Program-made: the position numbers and the translations under genes
Part shown: positions 7,776 through 16,190 of the stretch, piece after piece
Position numbering within the stretch: the stretch's first letter is position 1
How the letters are laid out: each line of letters opens with the position of its first letter
DNA from: Faecalicatena contorta
GTDB taxonomy: Bacteria; Bacillota; Clostridia; Lachnospirales; Lachnospiraceae
Direction of reading: 5' to 3'
NCBI RefSeq assembly: GCF_003149105.1
Contig: NZ_QGDS01000009.1
Location: 62,001-126,000, forward strand
Length of the DNA: 64,000 nucleotides
Notes under the pieces: generated by a model
What the model saw: the letters and a program-made list of their open reading frames with translations, nothing else
Told to the model about the DNA's origin: nothing
Databases searched by the model: none

Positions 7776-8488
7776 GTAGCCGAAAAGATTGCCCCAATGC
7801 TGAAGATGTAAAAAAAGCCGAGCAGTTTGCAAGATCAATCTGACCGATACCACAATGGATGTGAATGATCTTGATAAATGTTTGTACCAGAATAAAAATG
7901 GAATGGCTCAGGCCGAAATTAGAATAGAGATGGCTGATAGTGCTATGTCTTGTATCCATTACATCAAAACAGCAATTGGTTACACCTCCCTGTTTTTTGT
8001 CAAATGATATTGTTAAATATATTAAGTGTGGCTCCATTCGCAGAACCGGACAGCCCACTCATCTCCCCGTGATTTGTAGTATACCGGTTCCTTACATAGA
8101 AAGTATTAAAAAAGACCCCTGAAGCCAACAACGCTTTTTGCGTTTTGTCTTTGAGCGAATGGGAAAGGAATGCATATAACTATGAAACTAAAACACGAGC
8201 TTCAAATGCACTACAAAACGAAAATGCAAGCCGGGATTTGTTTTATATTATTCTCATCAATGCCTGTTCACTGCAAAATACGTGTCATTGATTGAAACTG
8301 TCGCAAAGGCAAAGGGCGTAGAATTACTTGCCGCTATCAATTGTTCTGACCGCTTTTTATGTAAAGAATAATAGAAATGTTTTTCAAGTATCATTATGCA
8401 TGCATTGGCAAACCTGCCAGGAGCAATTATGATGGTTATAGGGATAATATAAAGTATATTTTTATATCTCACATTGGAGGTTAACGAT
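7776..8488. other. 0.7-kb stretch without a recognisable gene
   Basis: Several short open stretches occur, the longest being 7855-8007 (50 codons, no ribosome site) and a frame around 8130-8280 reading LSLSEWERNAYNYETKT before TGA. They could be debris of lost genes but none matches a family I know. The last 60 bp hold the ribosome site of the response regulator (GGAGG at 8476). Confidence 0.45.
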
Positions 8489-9199
8489 TTGATAAAAATA
8501 GCAATATGCGATGATGAAGTTAAATTTGTTGCCGAACTGAAAACCCTAATCAGGCAGTATTTGGAAGAATTAGGCATAGCAATTTGTACGGTTACATATT
8601 CAGACGGAGCAGAACTGATACAAAACTATCCGATGGATATTGATTTAATTTTCTTGGATATTCAAATGGCTAATGTGAACGGCCTGCAGGCTGCCGATGC
8701 CATCCGTAAGATGGACGCAAAGGTCAGCATTATTTTTCTCACATCAATGGCTCAATATGCCTTGGAGGGCTATAAATACAATGCCACGAACTTCATCATC
8801 AAGCCCATAAAGTATGTTCGGCTGAAAGCGGAACTGGATAGATGGCTCTCTCATTTTACTCAGGAGGAAAAGGAGTATATTCTGATTTCAAACAACGCAG
8901 GAAAGCATAAAGTGTTTCTGAACATGCTGCAATACATTGAAACCTCCAACCGCAACCTCATGGTGCATACAGAGGGTGAAAGCCTTATTGACTACCGCAA
9001 GATGAAGGATTTGGAATCGGAGCTGCCAGAGGCCGCCTTTGTGCGCTGCCATTCCGGTTATCTTGTGAATCTGTTTTTTGTGAAGCGTATTGAAAAGCTT
9101 GAAATCCAATTGACAACAGGTGAGAAAATCCCTGTCAGCCAACCCAAGAGAAAATATGTTATGGCGCGGCTTGCCAGTTATTGGGGGAGCAAACTATGA
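8489..9199 (+). CDS. LytTR-family response regulator
   Basis: Phospho-receiver plus LytTR DNA-binding domain, 236 residues. The receiver (1-120) has the acidic pair DD in IAICDDE, phospho-acceptor Asp in IFLDIQM and conserved Lys in IIKPIKY. The LytTR domain (about 140-236) includes FVRCHSGYLVNLFFVKRI. I choose TTG 8489 because TTGGAGG lies 8 nt upstream. The stop overlaps the kinase start (ATGA). It probably controls the ABC exporter genes that follow. Confidence 0.92.
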   Translation: MIKIAICDDEVKFVAELKTLIRQYLEELGIAICTVTYSDGAELIQNYPMDIDLIFLDIQMANVNGLQAADAIRKMDAKVSIIFLTSMAQYALEGYKYNATNFIIKPIKYVRLKAELDRWLSHFTQEEKEYILISNNAGKHKVFLNMLQYIETSNRNLMVHTEGESLIDYRKMKDLESELPEAAFVRCHSGYLVNLFFVKRIEKLEIQLTTGEKIPVSQPKRKYVMARLASYWGSKL

Positions 9200-10464
9200 C
9201 TCTATTTTTTAATGGCATATATTACCTCATAGAGATTGGAGGGGCGCTTGCATTCCTTCAAGTATTGAACAGTTTTATTCCGAAACGGGATCATTGGCCA
9301 ATGAAAATACTGGCAATCTTTTGCTGCTGTTTGATTTCCGCCACCGTTATATATGCTGAAGATTTCATCAACATTATTGGTGTATTTGCAGGCCTTTTTG
9401 TGTATATGGCTGTGTTTCACAAAGGAGAACTTATTCCAAAGCTCTCCATTGCGTTCATCATATACCCACTGCTTATATCGCTGAATTACTTGACCCAGGA
9501 CATCGGAATGCGGGTCTATTTTATGCTTCCTGTTCAAAATCAGCTTACTACGGATATTACACACTCTGTATCCTTACTGATTCGCCCGCTGTTCTGGCTG
9601 GCAGTATGGCAGATGAGCAAAAGACGCGCACAGAACCTGTCAGCCTTGCTTGACACAAAAATGTGGTGGCTCTTAAACAGCATTTGTTTGGCGGTGATTG
9701 TAGGACTTCTGATGGTTTTGCTTGCTATTCCCGAAAACCTTATGATTACCTACTCTGTCGCCTTGGCCTGCATAATTACGATATTAGGAATTCTTTACCT
9801 GATAGGGTACATTGCCAACTCTGTTCTGACAGCCTCGCGGCTTCATGATTTGCAAAAAGAATACCAATACTACGAGGAGAAACTGAAAGACGAGGAACGG
9901 GTACGAACGATTTACCATGATATGAAGAACCATCTATTGCTTTTGCAGTCTGATTATGGCCGCGAGGGCAGTACAGAGGTACAGCAGTTGATAGAATCTG
10001 TTCAAGAGCAAATATCAGGCTATGAGAATTACTATCACACTGGCAACACCTTTTTAGATGTAATACTGCGGGATAAGGCGGCAAGAGCTAAAAGATATGG
10101 TATTGACTTTTCTGCCATGATTCATTTTGACGATGGTGAGTCTATGGCTCCACTGGACATCAGCACCATTTTTGGCAATGCTCTGGACAATGCCATTGAA
10201 GCCAATTTGAAGTTGCCCGTAAGTGAAAGGATGATAACGGTGAAAGCAGAACGGGTGCGGGATATGCTGTCTATTCTTGTTGAGAATCAAACAGCGGAAA
10301 CCGCCGCTGCCCGGTTGGAAACACAAAAGAGCGATAAGCTGCTTCACGGTTTAGGTCTTTCCAGTATCAAATATGCCGTTGATAAATATGATGGCCAATG
10401 TGTGGTTACACCGCAAAAATCCTGTTTCACGCTTAAAATCATTATCCCAATTCCTGCATCATAA
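9196..10464 (+). CDS. GHKL sensor histidine kinase (AgrC/VirS type)
   Basis: Membrane sensor kinase, 422 residues. Six or so N-terminal helices (1-210) precede a coiled stretch, the phospho-histidine block TIYHDMKNHLLLLQSDY (about residue 240) and a GHKL ATPase domain with N-box FGNALDNAIEAN and G-box LHGLGLSSIKYAVDKY. ATG 9196 overlaps the regulator stop. No agrB/agrD-type peptide gene is adjacent, so the signal is unknown; co-location with a MacB/FtsX exporter suggests a cell-envelope or antimicrobial stress sensor (inference). Confidence 0.92.
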   Translation: MTLFFNGIYYLIEIGGALAFLQVLNSFIPKRDHWPMKILAIFCCCLISATVIYAEDFINIIGVFAGLFVYMAVFHKGELIPKLSIAFIIYPLLISLNYLTQDIGMRVYFMLPVQNQLTTDITHSVSLLIRPLFWLAVWQMSKRRAQNLSALLDTKMWWLLNSICLAVIVGLLMVLLAIPENLMITYSVALACIITILGILYLIGYIANSVLTASRLHDLQKEYQYYEEKLKDEERVRTIYHDMKNHLLLLQSDYGREGSTEVQQLIESVQEQISGYENYYHTGNTFLDVILRDKAARAKRYGIDFSAMIHFDDGESMAPLDISTIFGNALDNAIEANLKLPVSERMITVKAERVRDMLSILVENQTAETAAARLETQKSDKLLHGLGLSSIKYAVDKYDGQCVVTPQKSCFTLKIIIPIPAS

Positions 10465-10476
10465 AAATGCTTTATC

Positions 10477-10510
10477 AATCCCACAGAATAATTTACCTGT
10501 GGGATTTTTT
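10477..10510 (+). terminator. Terminator after the two-component operon
   Basis: AATCCCACAG pairs perfectly with CTGTGGGATT, followed by TTTT. It separates the two-component pair from the exporter genes and directly abuts repeat copy A. Confidence 0.9.
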
Positions 10511-10634
10511 GTGTAATAGGAAATTACGTTCTATTACACAAATACCCTCCGGGGGATGCACACTACGCGCATAAGGAAAATGGTCGCTAAAGCGACCACG
10601 CTTCGGCGCGAGAGTCTGGCTTGCCAGACTCTTT
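10511..10634. repeat. Structured dispersed repeat, copy A
   Basis: Contains hairpin GTGTAATAG...CTATTACAC (10511-10539), the core CCTCCGGGGGATGC, hairpin GGTCGCTAAAGCGACC (10582-10597) and hairpin GAGTCTGG-CTTG-CCAGACTC (10612-10631). Copy B at 49859-49980 has the same order with compensatory stem changes. Not coding; not a known transposon end as far as I can see. Confidence 0.75.
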
Positions 10635-10758
10635 ATTTCAGTTCCATATTAGATTAAGCAGCGGGAATGTTAGTTTACGCAAAACCAATTGAGCTTAATT
10701 TTCCTGTATGTTAAAACAATCTTGCAAGAGAAAATAAACTTGATAAGGAGATTTTAAC

Positions 10759-11421
10759 ATGGGTATTGTTACAACAAATAATTTGAAAAAGTATTACGGC
10801 ACTGAACCAAATATGGTACGTGCCCTTGACGGTGTAAGTATTTCAATTGAGAAGAGTGAGTTTGTAGCCATCATTGGCACTTCCGGCTCCGGCAAATCCA
10901 CGTTGCTGAATATGCTCGGCGGGCTTGACCATCCTACCTCCGGTACAGTGAAAATAGGCACTCACGAAATAGGAAAGCTGAAGGACGAGGAATTAACCAT
11001 TTTCCGCAGACAGCAAATCGGATTTATTTTCCAAAACTACAATCTTATCCCCATTTTGAATGTATATGAGAATATCGTGCTGCCAATTGAGCTTGATGGC
11101 AAAAAACCTGATAATGCATATGTGGGTTCGATTGTGAGGATGCTGGGGTTAGAGAAAAAGCTGAACAATATGCCGAACAACCTCTCCGGCGGCCAGCAGC
11201 AGCGTGTAGCCATTGCAAGGGCGCTGGCAAGTAAGCCGTCCTTGATTTTGGCAGACGAACCCACCGGCAACCTGGATTCCCATACCAGTGACGAGGTAAT
11301 TGACCTGCTCCGGCTCACAAGCAGAGAGTTTCAGCAGACCATCGTAATGATTACGCATAACCCTGAAATTGCTGCTCTTGCTGACAGGACCATCCGTATT
11401 GAAGATGGCAGGATAGCATAA
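10759..11421 (+). CDS. ABC exporter ATP-binding protein (MacB/LolD/BceA type)
   Basis: 220-residue ATPase for an FtsX-type permease. Walker [12 protein letters not shown] (about 39-49), signature [15 protein letters not shown], Walker [13 protein letters not shown] and H-loop MITHNPE are intact. Ribosome site AAGGAG is 8 nt before ATG. The stop TAA shares one base with an ATG of the permease frame. Position behind a LytTR/GHKL system resembles antimicrobial-peptide-resistance exporters; the substrate is not visible in the sequence. Confidence 0.95.
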   Translation: MGIVTTNNLKKYYGTEPNMVRALDGVSISIEKSEFVAIIGTSGSGKSTLLNMLGGLDHPTSGTVKIGTHEIGKLKDEELTIFRRQQIGFIFQNYNLIPILNVYENIVLPIELDGKKPDNAYVGSIVRMLGLEKKLNNMPNNLSGGQQQRVAIARALASKPSLILADEPTGNLDSHTSDEVIDLLRLTSREFQQTIVMITHNPEIAALADRTIRIEDGRIA

Positions 11422-11444
11422 TGAGAAGAAAGGGGACGGATAAA

Positions 11445-13982
11445 ATGAAACGAGATCAATCAGCGATTGGGCAGATTTCAAGCCGCAGCTTCCAAAATAG
11501 TAAGGGAAGAAATATCGTGGCGGTGTGCGCCATTGTACTTACGGCCCTTATGTTCACTACTTTATTTGTGTTAAGTCAGAGCATAGAACAGAATCTGATA
11601 CAAATGACGTTTCGGCAAGTTGGGTTTGATACCCATGTGTCTATCAAAAACATTGAAGAAGAACAAGCAAAGAAAATCGCCGCCCATCCTGATGTGCAGC
11701 AGATGGGAACCAGCATCGTTCTTGCCCTTGCAGAAAACAGGGAGTTGAGTGGACAGCAGGTCGAGATGCGTTATGCGGGTGAAGCCTATGCCGCCCATTG
11801 CTTTGCTCTGCCCACAACAGGGCATATGCCCCAGTCTGATGATGAAATCGCCCTGGACGATATTACCTTAGACCGTTTGGGCATTCCTCATGAAATCGGG
11901 CAGCAAGTAACGCTTGAATGGCGCAAGGATATGAACTCGGATAAATATACTACAAGTACATTTACCCTGTGCGGATTTTGGGAGGGCAACACACATGCAA
12001 GTGCAAGCATGGCGTGGGTAAGCGAAGGCTTTGCCAATTCGGTGTGTAACACACTGCCCGGCATTCCCACAGGGATTTGCGGGCTTCGCATGGTGCAAAT
12101 CTCTCTATATAGTGACAAAAATATCGAGGGGGTCATGGACGGTATTCTTGCCGATACGGGTTTGACAGAGCTTCACTATGGCTTAAATCTGGCTTACGAT
12201 TCCGCACTGAAAGAACAGGCATTTTCCGAAATGCTTCCTATGTATGGCGGTATGCTCCTGGTGTTCCTGGCCGGTTATATGATTATCTATAATATTTTTC
12301 AAATTTCGGTCACCGCTGATATTCAGTTTTACGGCAAACTTAAAACCCTGGGCACATCTAAAAAACAACTTAAAAGGCTGATATTCAGACAGGCAAACCG
12401 CCTTTGCTTCATAGGCATACCTGTTGGGCTTTTGTTCGGCTATTTACTTGCCGTAGTACTCGTGCCTGTGTTGATTGTCAGGCAAGATACAGCAACAGTG
12501 GCGGCAAATCCTTTCGTGTTCCTTGGTTCGGCTCTGTTCGCCTGGCTGACGGTTCTTGTTTCCTGCCTTCGCCCTGCTATGCTTGCTGGAAAAGTATCTC
12601 CTATGGAGGCGCTGCGGTATAATGATGCGTCGGGCAGCAGTAAGCGAAAGATAAAAAGAGGCCAAAATGGAGCATCTGTTTTCCGCATGGCGCTGGCAAA
12701 CCTGGGACGAAACAGAAAGCGCACCGCCCTTGTAATATGCTCCCTGACTCTGGGCCTGGTTTTGCTGTCCTCGTTTTATGCGAAGAATGCGAGCTTTGAT
12801 ATAGACAAATATCTTGAAACCCTTACGCTCTCTGATTTTATGATTTCCGATGGAACCAGTGATGATTATATCAACGGATACGACCCCCAGGGAACAACTC
12901 TTAGCCACAAGCTTATGGCACAAGTCGAGGCGTTTGACGGCTTAGAAAGTACTGGAAAGCTCTATTCCCAGGAAACAACCGTATCAATCAGCCCTCAGGC
13001 ACTGGAAAACATTAAGCGGTTTTATGGCATAGACGGCCGTTTGGATTCCATGAAAAACGATACTGCCTGGACGAACGGATACAATTCGGCGGTGACAACC
13101 GGAGAAGCAGCTTCCACGGTTTATGGCACAGACGGATTGATATGGGATGTTTTCAGCGATACAAGATATCTAATGGACGGAACCTTTGACCCGGCACTGT
13201 TTGCCACAGGCAAGTACGTTGTGGCTGTGGGGGTTGGTGATGACGATTATTCGGAGCAGATGCCAACTTTTTCTGTCGGTGAGGTTGTTGAGATTGACGG
13301 GAAAAAGTTTACTGTTATGAGCATTGTATATCCCCTTGAATCGGTATTTGGCGGTGCGGCTTCCTTTCCGTTCAGCCTTGACCTCGTGATACCTGCTGAT
13401 GCGTTTAGTGAGCTTTATCCGCAGAACACGCTGCGCAAGCTGTATTTTAATGTCAGCGAAAACCGTATTGATGCAGCTCAGAGCATGCTTACAGAATATC
13501 AGCGCACAGTAGATTCTTCTATGCCAATTGTATCCCGTGCGAGCATGGAAAAACAGTACGAGGAACAAACGCGCTCTGCTTCCATTATGGGAAATGCGAT
13601 TAGCGTTGTGATTGCACTGGTAGGTATTCTGAACTTTATCAACAGCATGATTACGGCTATTGTTTCACGGAAAAAGGAATTTGCCATGCTTCAAAGCGTG
13701 GGCATGACGAAGAAACAGCTTCGGAAAATGCTGATTTTCGAGGGGCTTGATTACGCCGTATTGACTTTGCTATGTGCTTATACAGCAAGCACCATTGCCG
13801 TTGGTGTGGCAGTAAGGGCAATGGTGGCGGACGGCTTTTCAACATTCCAGTTTACATTGACACCGCTCCTGATATGTACACCGATACTCTTTGCTTTCGC
13901 CATTATTATTCCGTATATCTGCTTCAAAAATTTGGAACGGCAGAGTGTGGTACAAAGGCTTCAGGGGATTAATTGCATATAA
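11445..13982 (+). CDS. FtsX-like ABC permease, two FtsX domains
   Basis: 845 residues. An N-terminal helix (IVAVCAIVLTALMFTTLFVL) is followed by an extracellular domain, three helices (LLVFLAGYMIIYNIFQIS and following), a second helix plus extracellular domain (ALVICSLTLGLVLLSSFY, about residues 430-447), and three C-terminal helices (AISVVIALVGILNFINSMI; AVLTLLCAYTASTIAVGVAV; LLICTPILFAFAIIIPYIC). The arrangement is two fused FtsX units, longer than BceB. I use ATG 11445 with AAGGGG 9 nt upstream; ATG 11421, coupled as TAATG, is an alternative. It partners with the ATPase just before it. Confidence 0.92.
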   Translation: MKRDQSAIGQISSRSFQNSKGRNIVAVCAIVLTALMFTTLFVLSQSIEQNLIQMTFRQVGFDTHVSIKNIEEEQAKKIAAHPDVQQMGTSIVLALAENRELSGQQVEMRYAGEAYAAHCFALPTTGHMPQSDDEIALDDITLDRLGIPHEIGQQVTLEWRKDMNSDKYTTSTFTLCGFWEGNTHASASMAWVSEGFANSVCNTLPGIPTGICGLRMVQISLYSDKNIEGVMDGILADTGLTELHYGLNLAYDSALKEQAFSEMLPMYGGMLLVFLAGYMIIYNIFQISVTADIQFYGKLKTLGTSKKQLKRLIFRQANRLCFIGIPVGLLFGYLLAVVLVPVLIVRQDTATVAANPFVFLGSALFAWLTVLVSCLRPAMLAGKVSPMEALRYNDASGSSKRKIKRGQNGASVFRMALANLGRNRKRTALVICSLTLGLVLLSSFYAKNASFDIDKYLETLTLSDFMISDGTSDDYINGYDPQGTTLSHKLMAQVEAFDGLESTGKLYSQETTVSISPQALENIKRFYGIDGRLDSMKNDTAWTNGYNSAVTTGEAASTVYGTDGLIWDVFSDTRYLMDGTFDPALFATGKYVVAVGVGDDDYSEQMPTFSVGEVVEIDGKKFTVMSIVYPLESVFGGAASFPFSLDLVIPADAFSELYPQNTLRKLYFNVSENRIDAAQSMLTEYQRTVDSSMPIVSRASMEKQYEEQTRSASIMGNAISVVIALVGILNFINSMITAIVSRKKEFAMLQSVGMTKKQLRKMLIFEGLDYAVLTLLCAYTASTIAVGVAVRAMVADGFSTFQFTLTPLLICTPILFAFAIIIPYICFKNLERQSVVQRLQGINCI

Positions 13983-14036
13983 TCAAATCCATTGAATACA
14001 CTATGAATGAGTCACGGAGTTATGAAAGGTACATAC

Positions 14037-15704
14037 ATGCACAAAGCACTAGATGATAATTATGTAGATTTATTAATTGACACTCAACTAGCAGAAAATC
14101 TTAGAACTGGATATGAGATAACACCGATTAATGAAAGAAATTCTATTTTACATTCGCCAGTTGATATGTTTAATATGTGCTCCTTAGGAATTTACCCTTA
14201 CCATATATTCCCCACTATTTATACTTTATGCTCAATGGTTTCGCTTGAGAGTTCGGGAATCTCTGTAGCTCATAGCAATCCAAACTTTGGACTTTTTGGG
14301 CAAGGGGTAATCATAGGATTTGTTGATACTGGCATCAATTACCAGCACCAGGCATTTTTAAATTCTGATGGAACATCCAGGATTTTGTATCTCTGGGATC
14401 AGAATATTGAGGGTTCCGGTATAAAGCCTGATGCACCCTTTGGTTCAGTGTATGATAAAACATTAATCAATCTTGCTTTACTGAATCAAAAACCATTATC
14501 AATCGTACCTAGTTTTGATGAAGATGGACATGGTACTATGCTGGCTGGAATCGCTGCCGGCAGTATCGATGAATCTCAGGGTTTTAGTGGAGTTGCACCC
14601 AATGCAGAAATTGTCGTTGTAAAGCTCGCCCGGGCAAAGCATTACAATCGGGCGATATTTAATATACCTGACACTGTTCGGTGTTATGCAGAAACAAATA
14701 TACTGATTGGTATTGAGTATATCCGGAAAATTGCAGAAAGGCTTAAGCGCCCCTTGATTATTTGTTTTGGAATGGGCTCCAGTCAGAGTGATCATGATGG
14801 CCACAGTGCATTATCATTATATTTAAATAACATCTCAACTACTCCCAGAAAAGGTGTCTGCATTTCAGCCGGTAATGAAGGCAATGCACGCAGGCATTAT
14901 AGTGAAACTATGTCGAACGAACAGTCCGATAATACGTTTGAACTGAGAATAGGCGAACTTGATAAGAATTTTTCAATGGAGATATGGCAAAGGTCGCCTG
15001 GTAAAATTGCTGTAGTAGTTGAATCGCCTCATAGTGAAAAAACTTCTGTTATCCAACCGCAATTTGGTCAATGCTTTGAACAAACTTTTGTTTTCAGTAA
15101 TTCCAAAATATATATAAATAACATAATTGTAGAAAACGAAACCGGAGAACAGCTAATATTAATACGGCTTTCAAATGCAGTGAGTGGTATCTGGAAGATA
15201 CGTGTTATTAAAATTGATACTATAACGATGCAATTCAATGCCTGGCTGCCTTCTGGAGATATCATAACAGAAGAAACGTATTTTCTCAGATCCAACCCAT
15301 ATACAACGGTTACAGCTCCCGGTAACGCCCGTAATCCAGTTACTGTAACAGCTTATAATCAGAACACGAATAGTATCTTACCTGAATCCAGCCGTGGCTT
15401 TACTACCAGCAATGTAGTAACACCTGATTTGGCAGCTCCTGGTTTTAATATAAAATGTCCGACTATTATAAATACTTATGGAAGTGCAACTGGTACAGGT
15501 GCCGCTGCTGCCCATAGTGCAGGAATTATGGCTCTAGTATTAGAATGGGCAGTAATAAAAGGAAATTACACTTCTATATCAGGCAGAGATATTAGCAGAT
15601 TACTAATCCGGGGAGCAGCAAGAGAAAACACTATAGAATATCCTAATAGAATTTGGGGATATGGAAAAATTGATATTATAGGTTTGTTTAGAGGATTAAT
15701 TTAA
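14037..15704 (+). CDS. S8 (subtilisin/Csp-like) pseudoprotease lacking catalytic serine
   Basis: 555 residues of the clostridial Csp-type subtilase family. Asp97 (GFVDTGI) and His165 (DGHGTMLAG) of the triad are in place, as is the oxyanion region SAGNEGN. The serine block, normally GTSxAxP, reads GTGAAAAHSAG: glycine at residue 488 (codon GGT, 15498-15500). It cannot hydrolyse peptides by the standard mechanism. From family knowledge, C. difficile CspC also carries Gly in this position and acts as a germination regulator. The two paralogues at 26-30 kb keep the serine. ATG 14037 has AAAGG 7 nt upstream. A terminator follows. No signal peptide. Confidence 0.85.
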   Translation: MHKALDDNYVDLLIDTQLAENLRTGYEITPINERNSILHSPVDMFNMCSLGIYPYHIFPTIYTLCSMVSLESSGISVAHSNPNFGLFGQGVIIGFVDTGINYQHQAFLNSDGTSRILYLWDQNIEGSGIKPDAPFGSVYDKTLINLALLNQKPLSIVPSFDEDGHGTMLAGIAAGSIDESQGFSGVAPNAEIVVVKLARAKHYNRAIFNIPDTVRCYAETNILIGIEYIRKIAERLKRPLIICFGMGSSQSDHDGHSALSLYLNNISTTPRKGVCISAGNEGNARRHYSETMSNEQSDNTFELRIGELDKNFSMEIWQRSPGKIAVVVESPHSEKTSVIQPQFGQCFEQTFVFSNSKIYINNIIVENETGEQLILIRLSNAVSGIWKIRVIKIDTITMQFNAWLPSGDIITEETYFLRSNPYTTVTAPGNARNPVTVTAYNQNTNSILPESSRGFTTSNVVTPDLAAPGFNIKCPTIINTYGSATGTGAAAAHSAGIMALVLEWAVIKGNYTSISGRDISRLLIRGAARENTIEYPNRIWGYGKIDIIGLFRGLI

Positions 15705-15750
15705 ATGCTCTGTTGATACCTTAAGTTTTGCAGCAAAAAAAGTAAAAAAC

Positions 15751-15799
15751 ACCCGTTAGCCCAGAAAATTGATATGCGGGCTGACGGGTTTGTTTTTTT
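15751..15799 (+). terminator. Terminator of the S8 pseudoprotease gene
   Basis: ACCCGTTAGCCC pairs with GGGCTGACGGGT (one mismatch) around a 15-nt loop, then a T-run. Confidence 0.85.
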
Positions 15800-15870
15800 G
15801 TCGTAAAAACGTAGTGTTTTCACTCATCTTTTTTCCGGTTGTTGTAGTCACATGAATTGTGTAGGGAAAT

Positions 15871-16095
15871 ATGCGGGATTTAGGCATCATGTCTATTGAC
15901 CTCATAAAAATAGATCAGACATTTACAAACGACGTGGCGACGGGCGAGTATACGCATTTGTTTATGCGGCTGATCACAATGTTGGGGCTGTTTGATGTCA
16001 ATTTATGCAAAAGGGATGTGAGTGCATTCATAACACAACTAGTTAATTGTCTCTACTATGAAGTTGACGAAGAAGCCGAAAACGTATTAAAATAA
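15871..16095 (+). pseudogene. Possible EAL-domain fragment
   Basis: A 74-codon frame reads IDLIKIDQTFTNDVATGEYTH, which resembles the KxD segment of EAL phosphodiesterases, then loses similarity (LCKRDVSAFITQLVN). There is no ribosome site before the ATG, and no EAL or DDFG motif is present. It is either a decayed remnant or chance. Confidence 0.3.
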
Positions 16096-16190
16096 GGATA
16101 AAAAGAATCAAATTATGAATATACACTAAGAAGCATTTGCCAATAAAAGATTGAATAAATTGGAAAGCAAGTGCCAGAAAGAGAACAAAA

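Noticed and set aside
7855..8007. 50-codon ORF in the 7.8-8.5 kb gap
   Set aside because: Codon pattern is plausible but no ribosome site precedes it and no family is recognised; kept only as possible debris.
9202..9564. Minus-strand ORFs opposite the 9.2 kb histidine kinase
   Set aside because: Antisense shadow of a well-supported gene; no ribosome site or motif.
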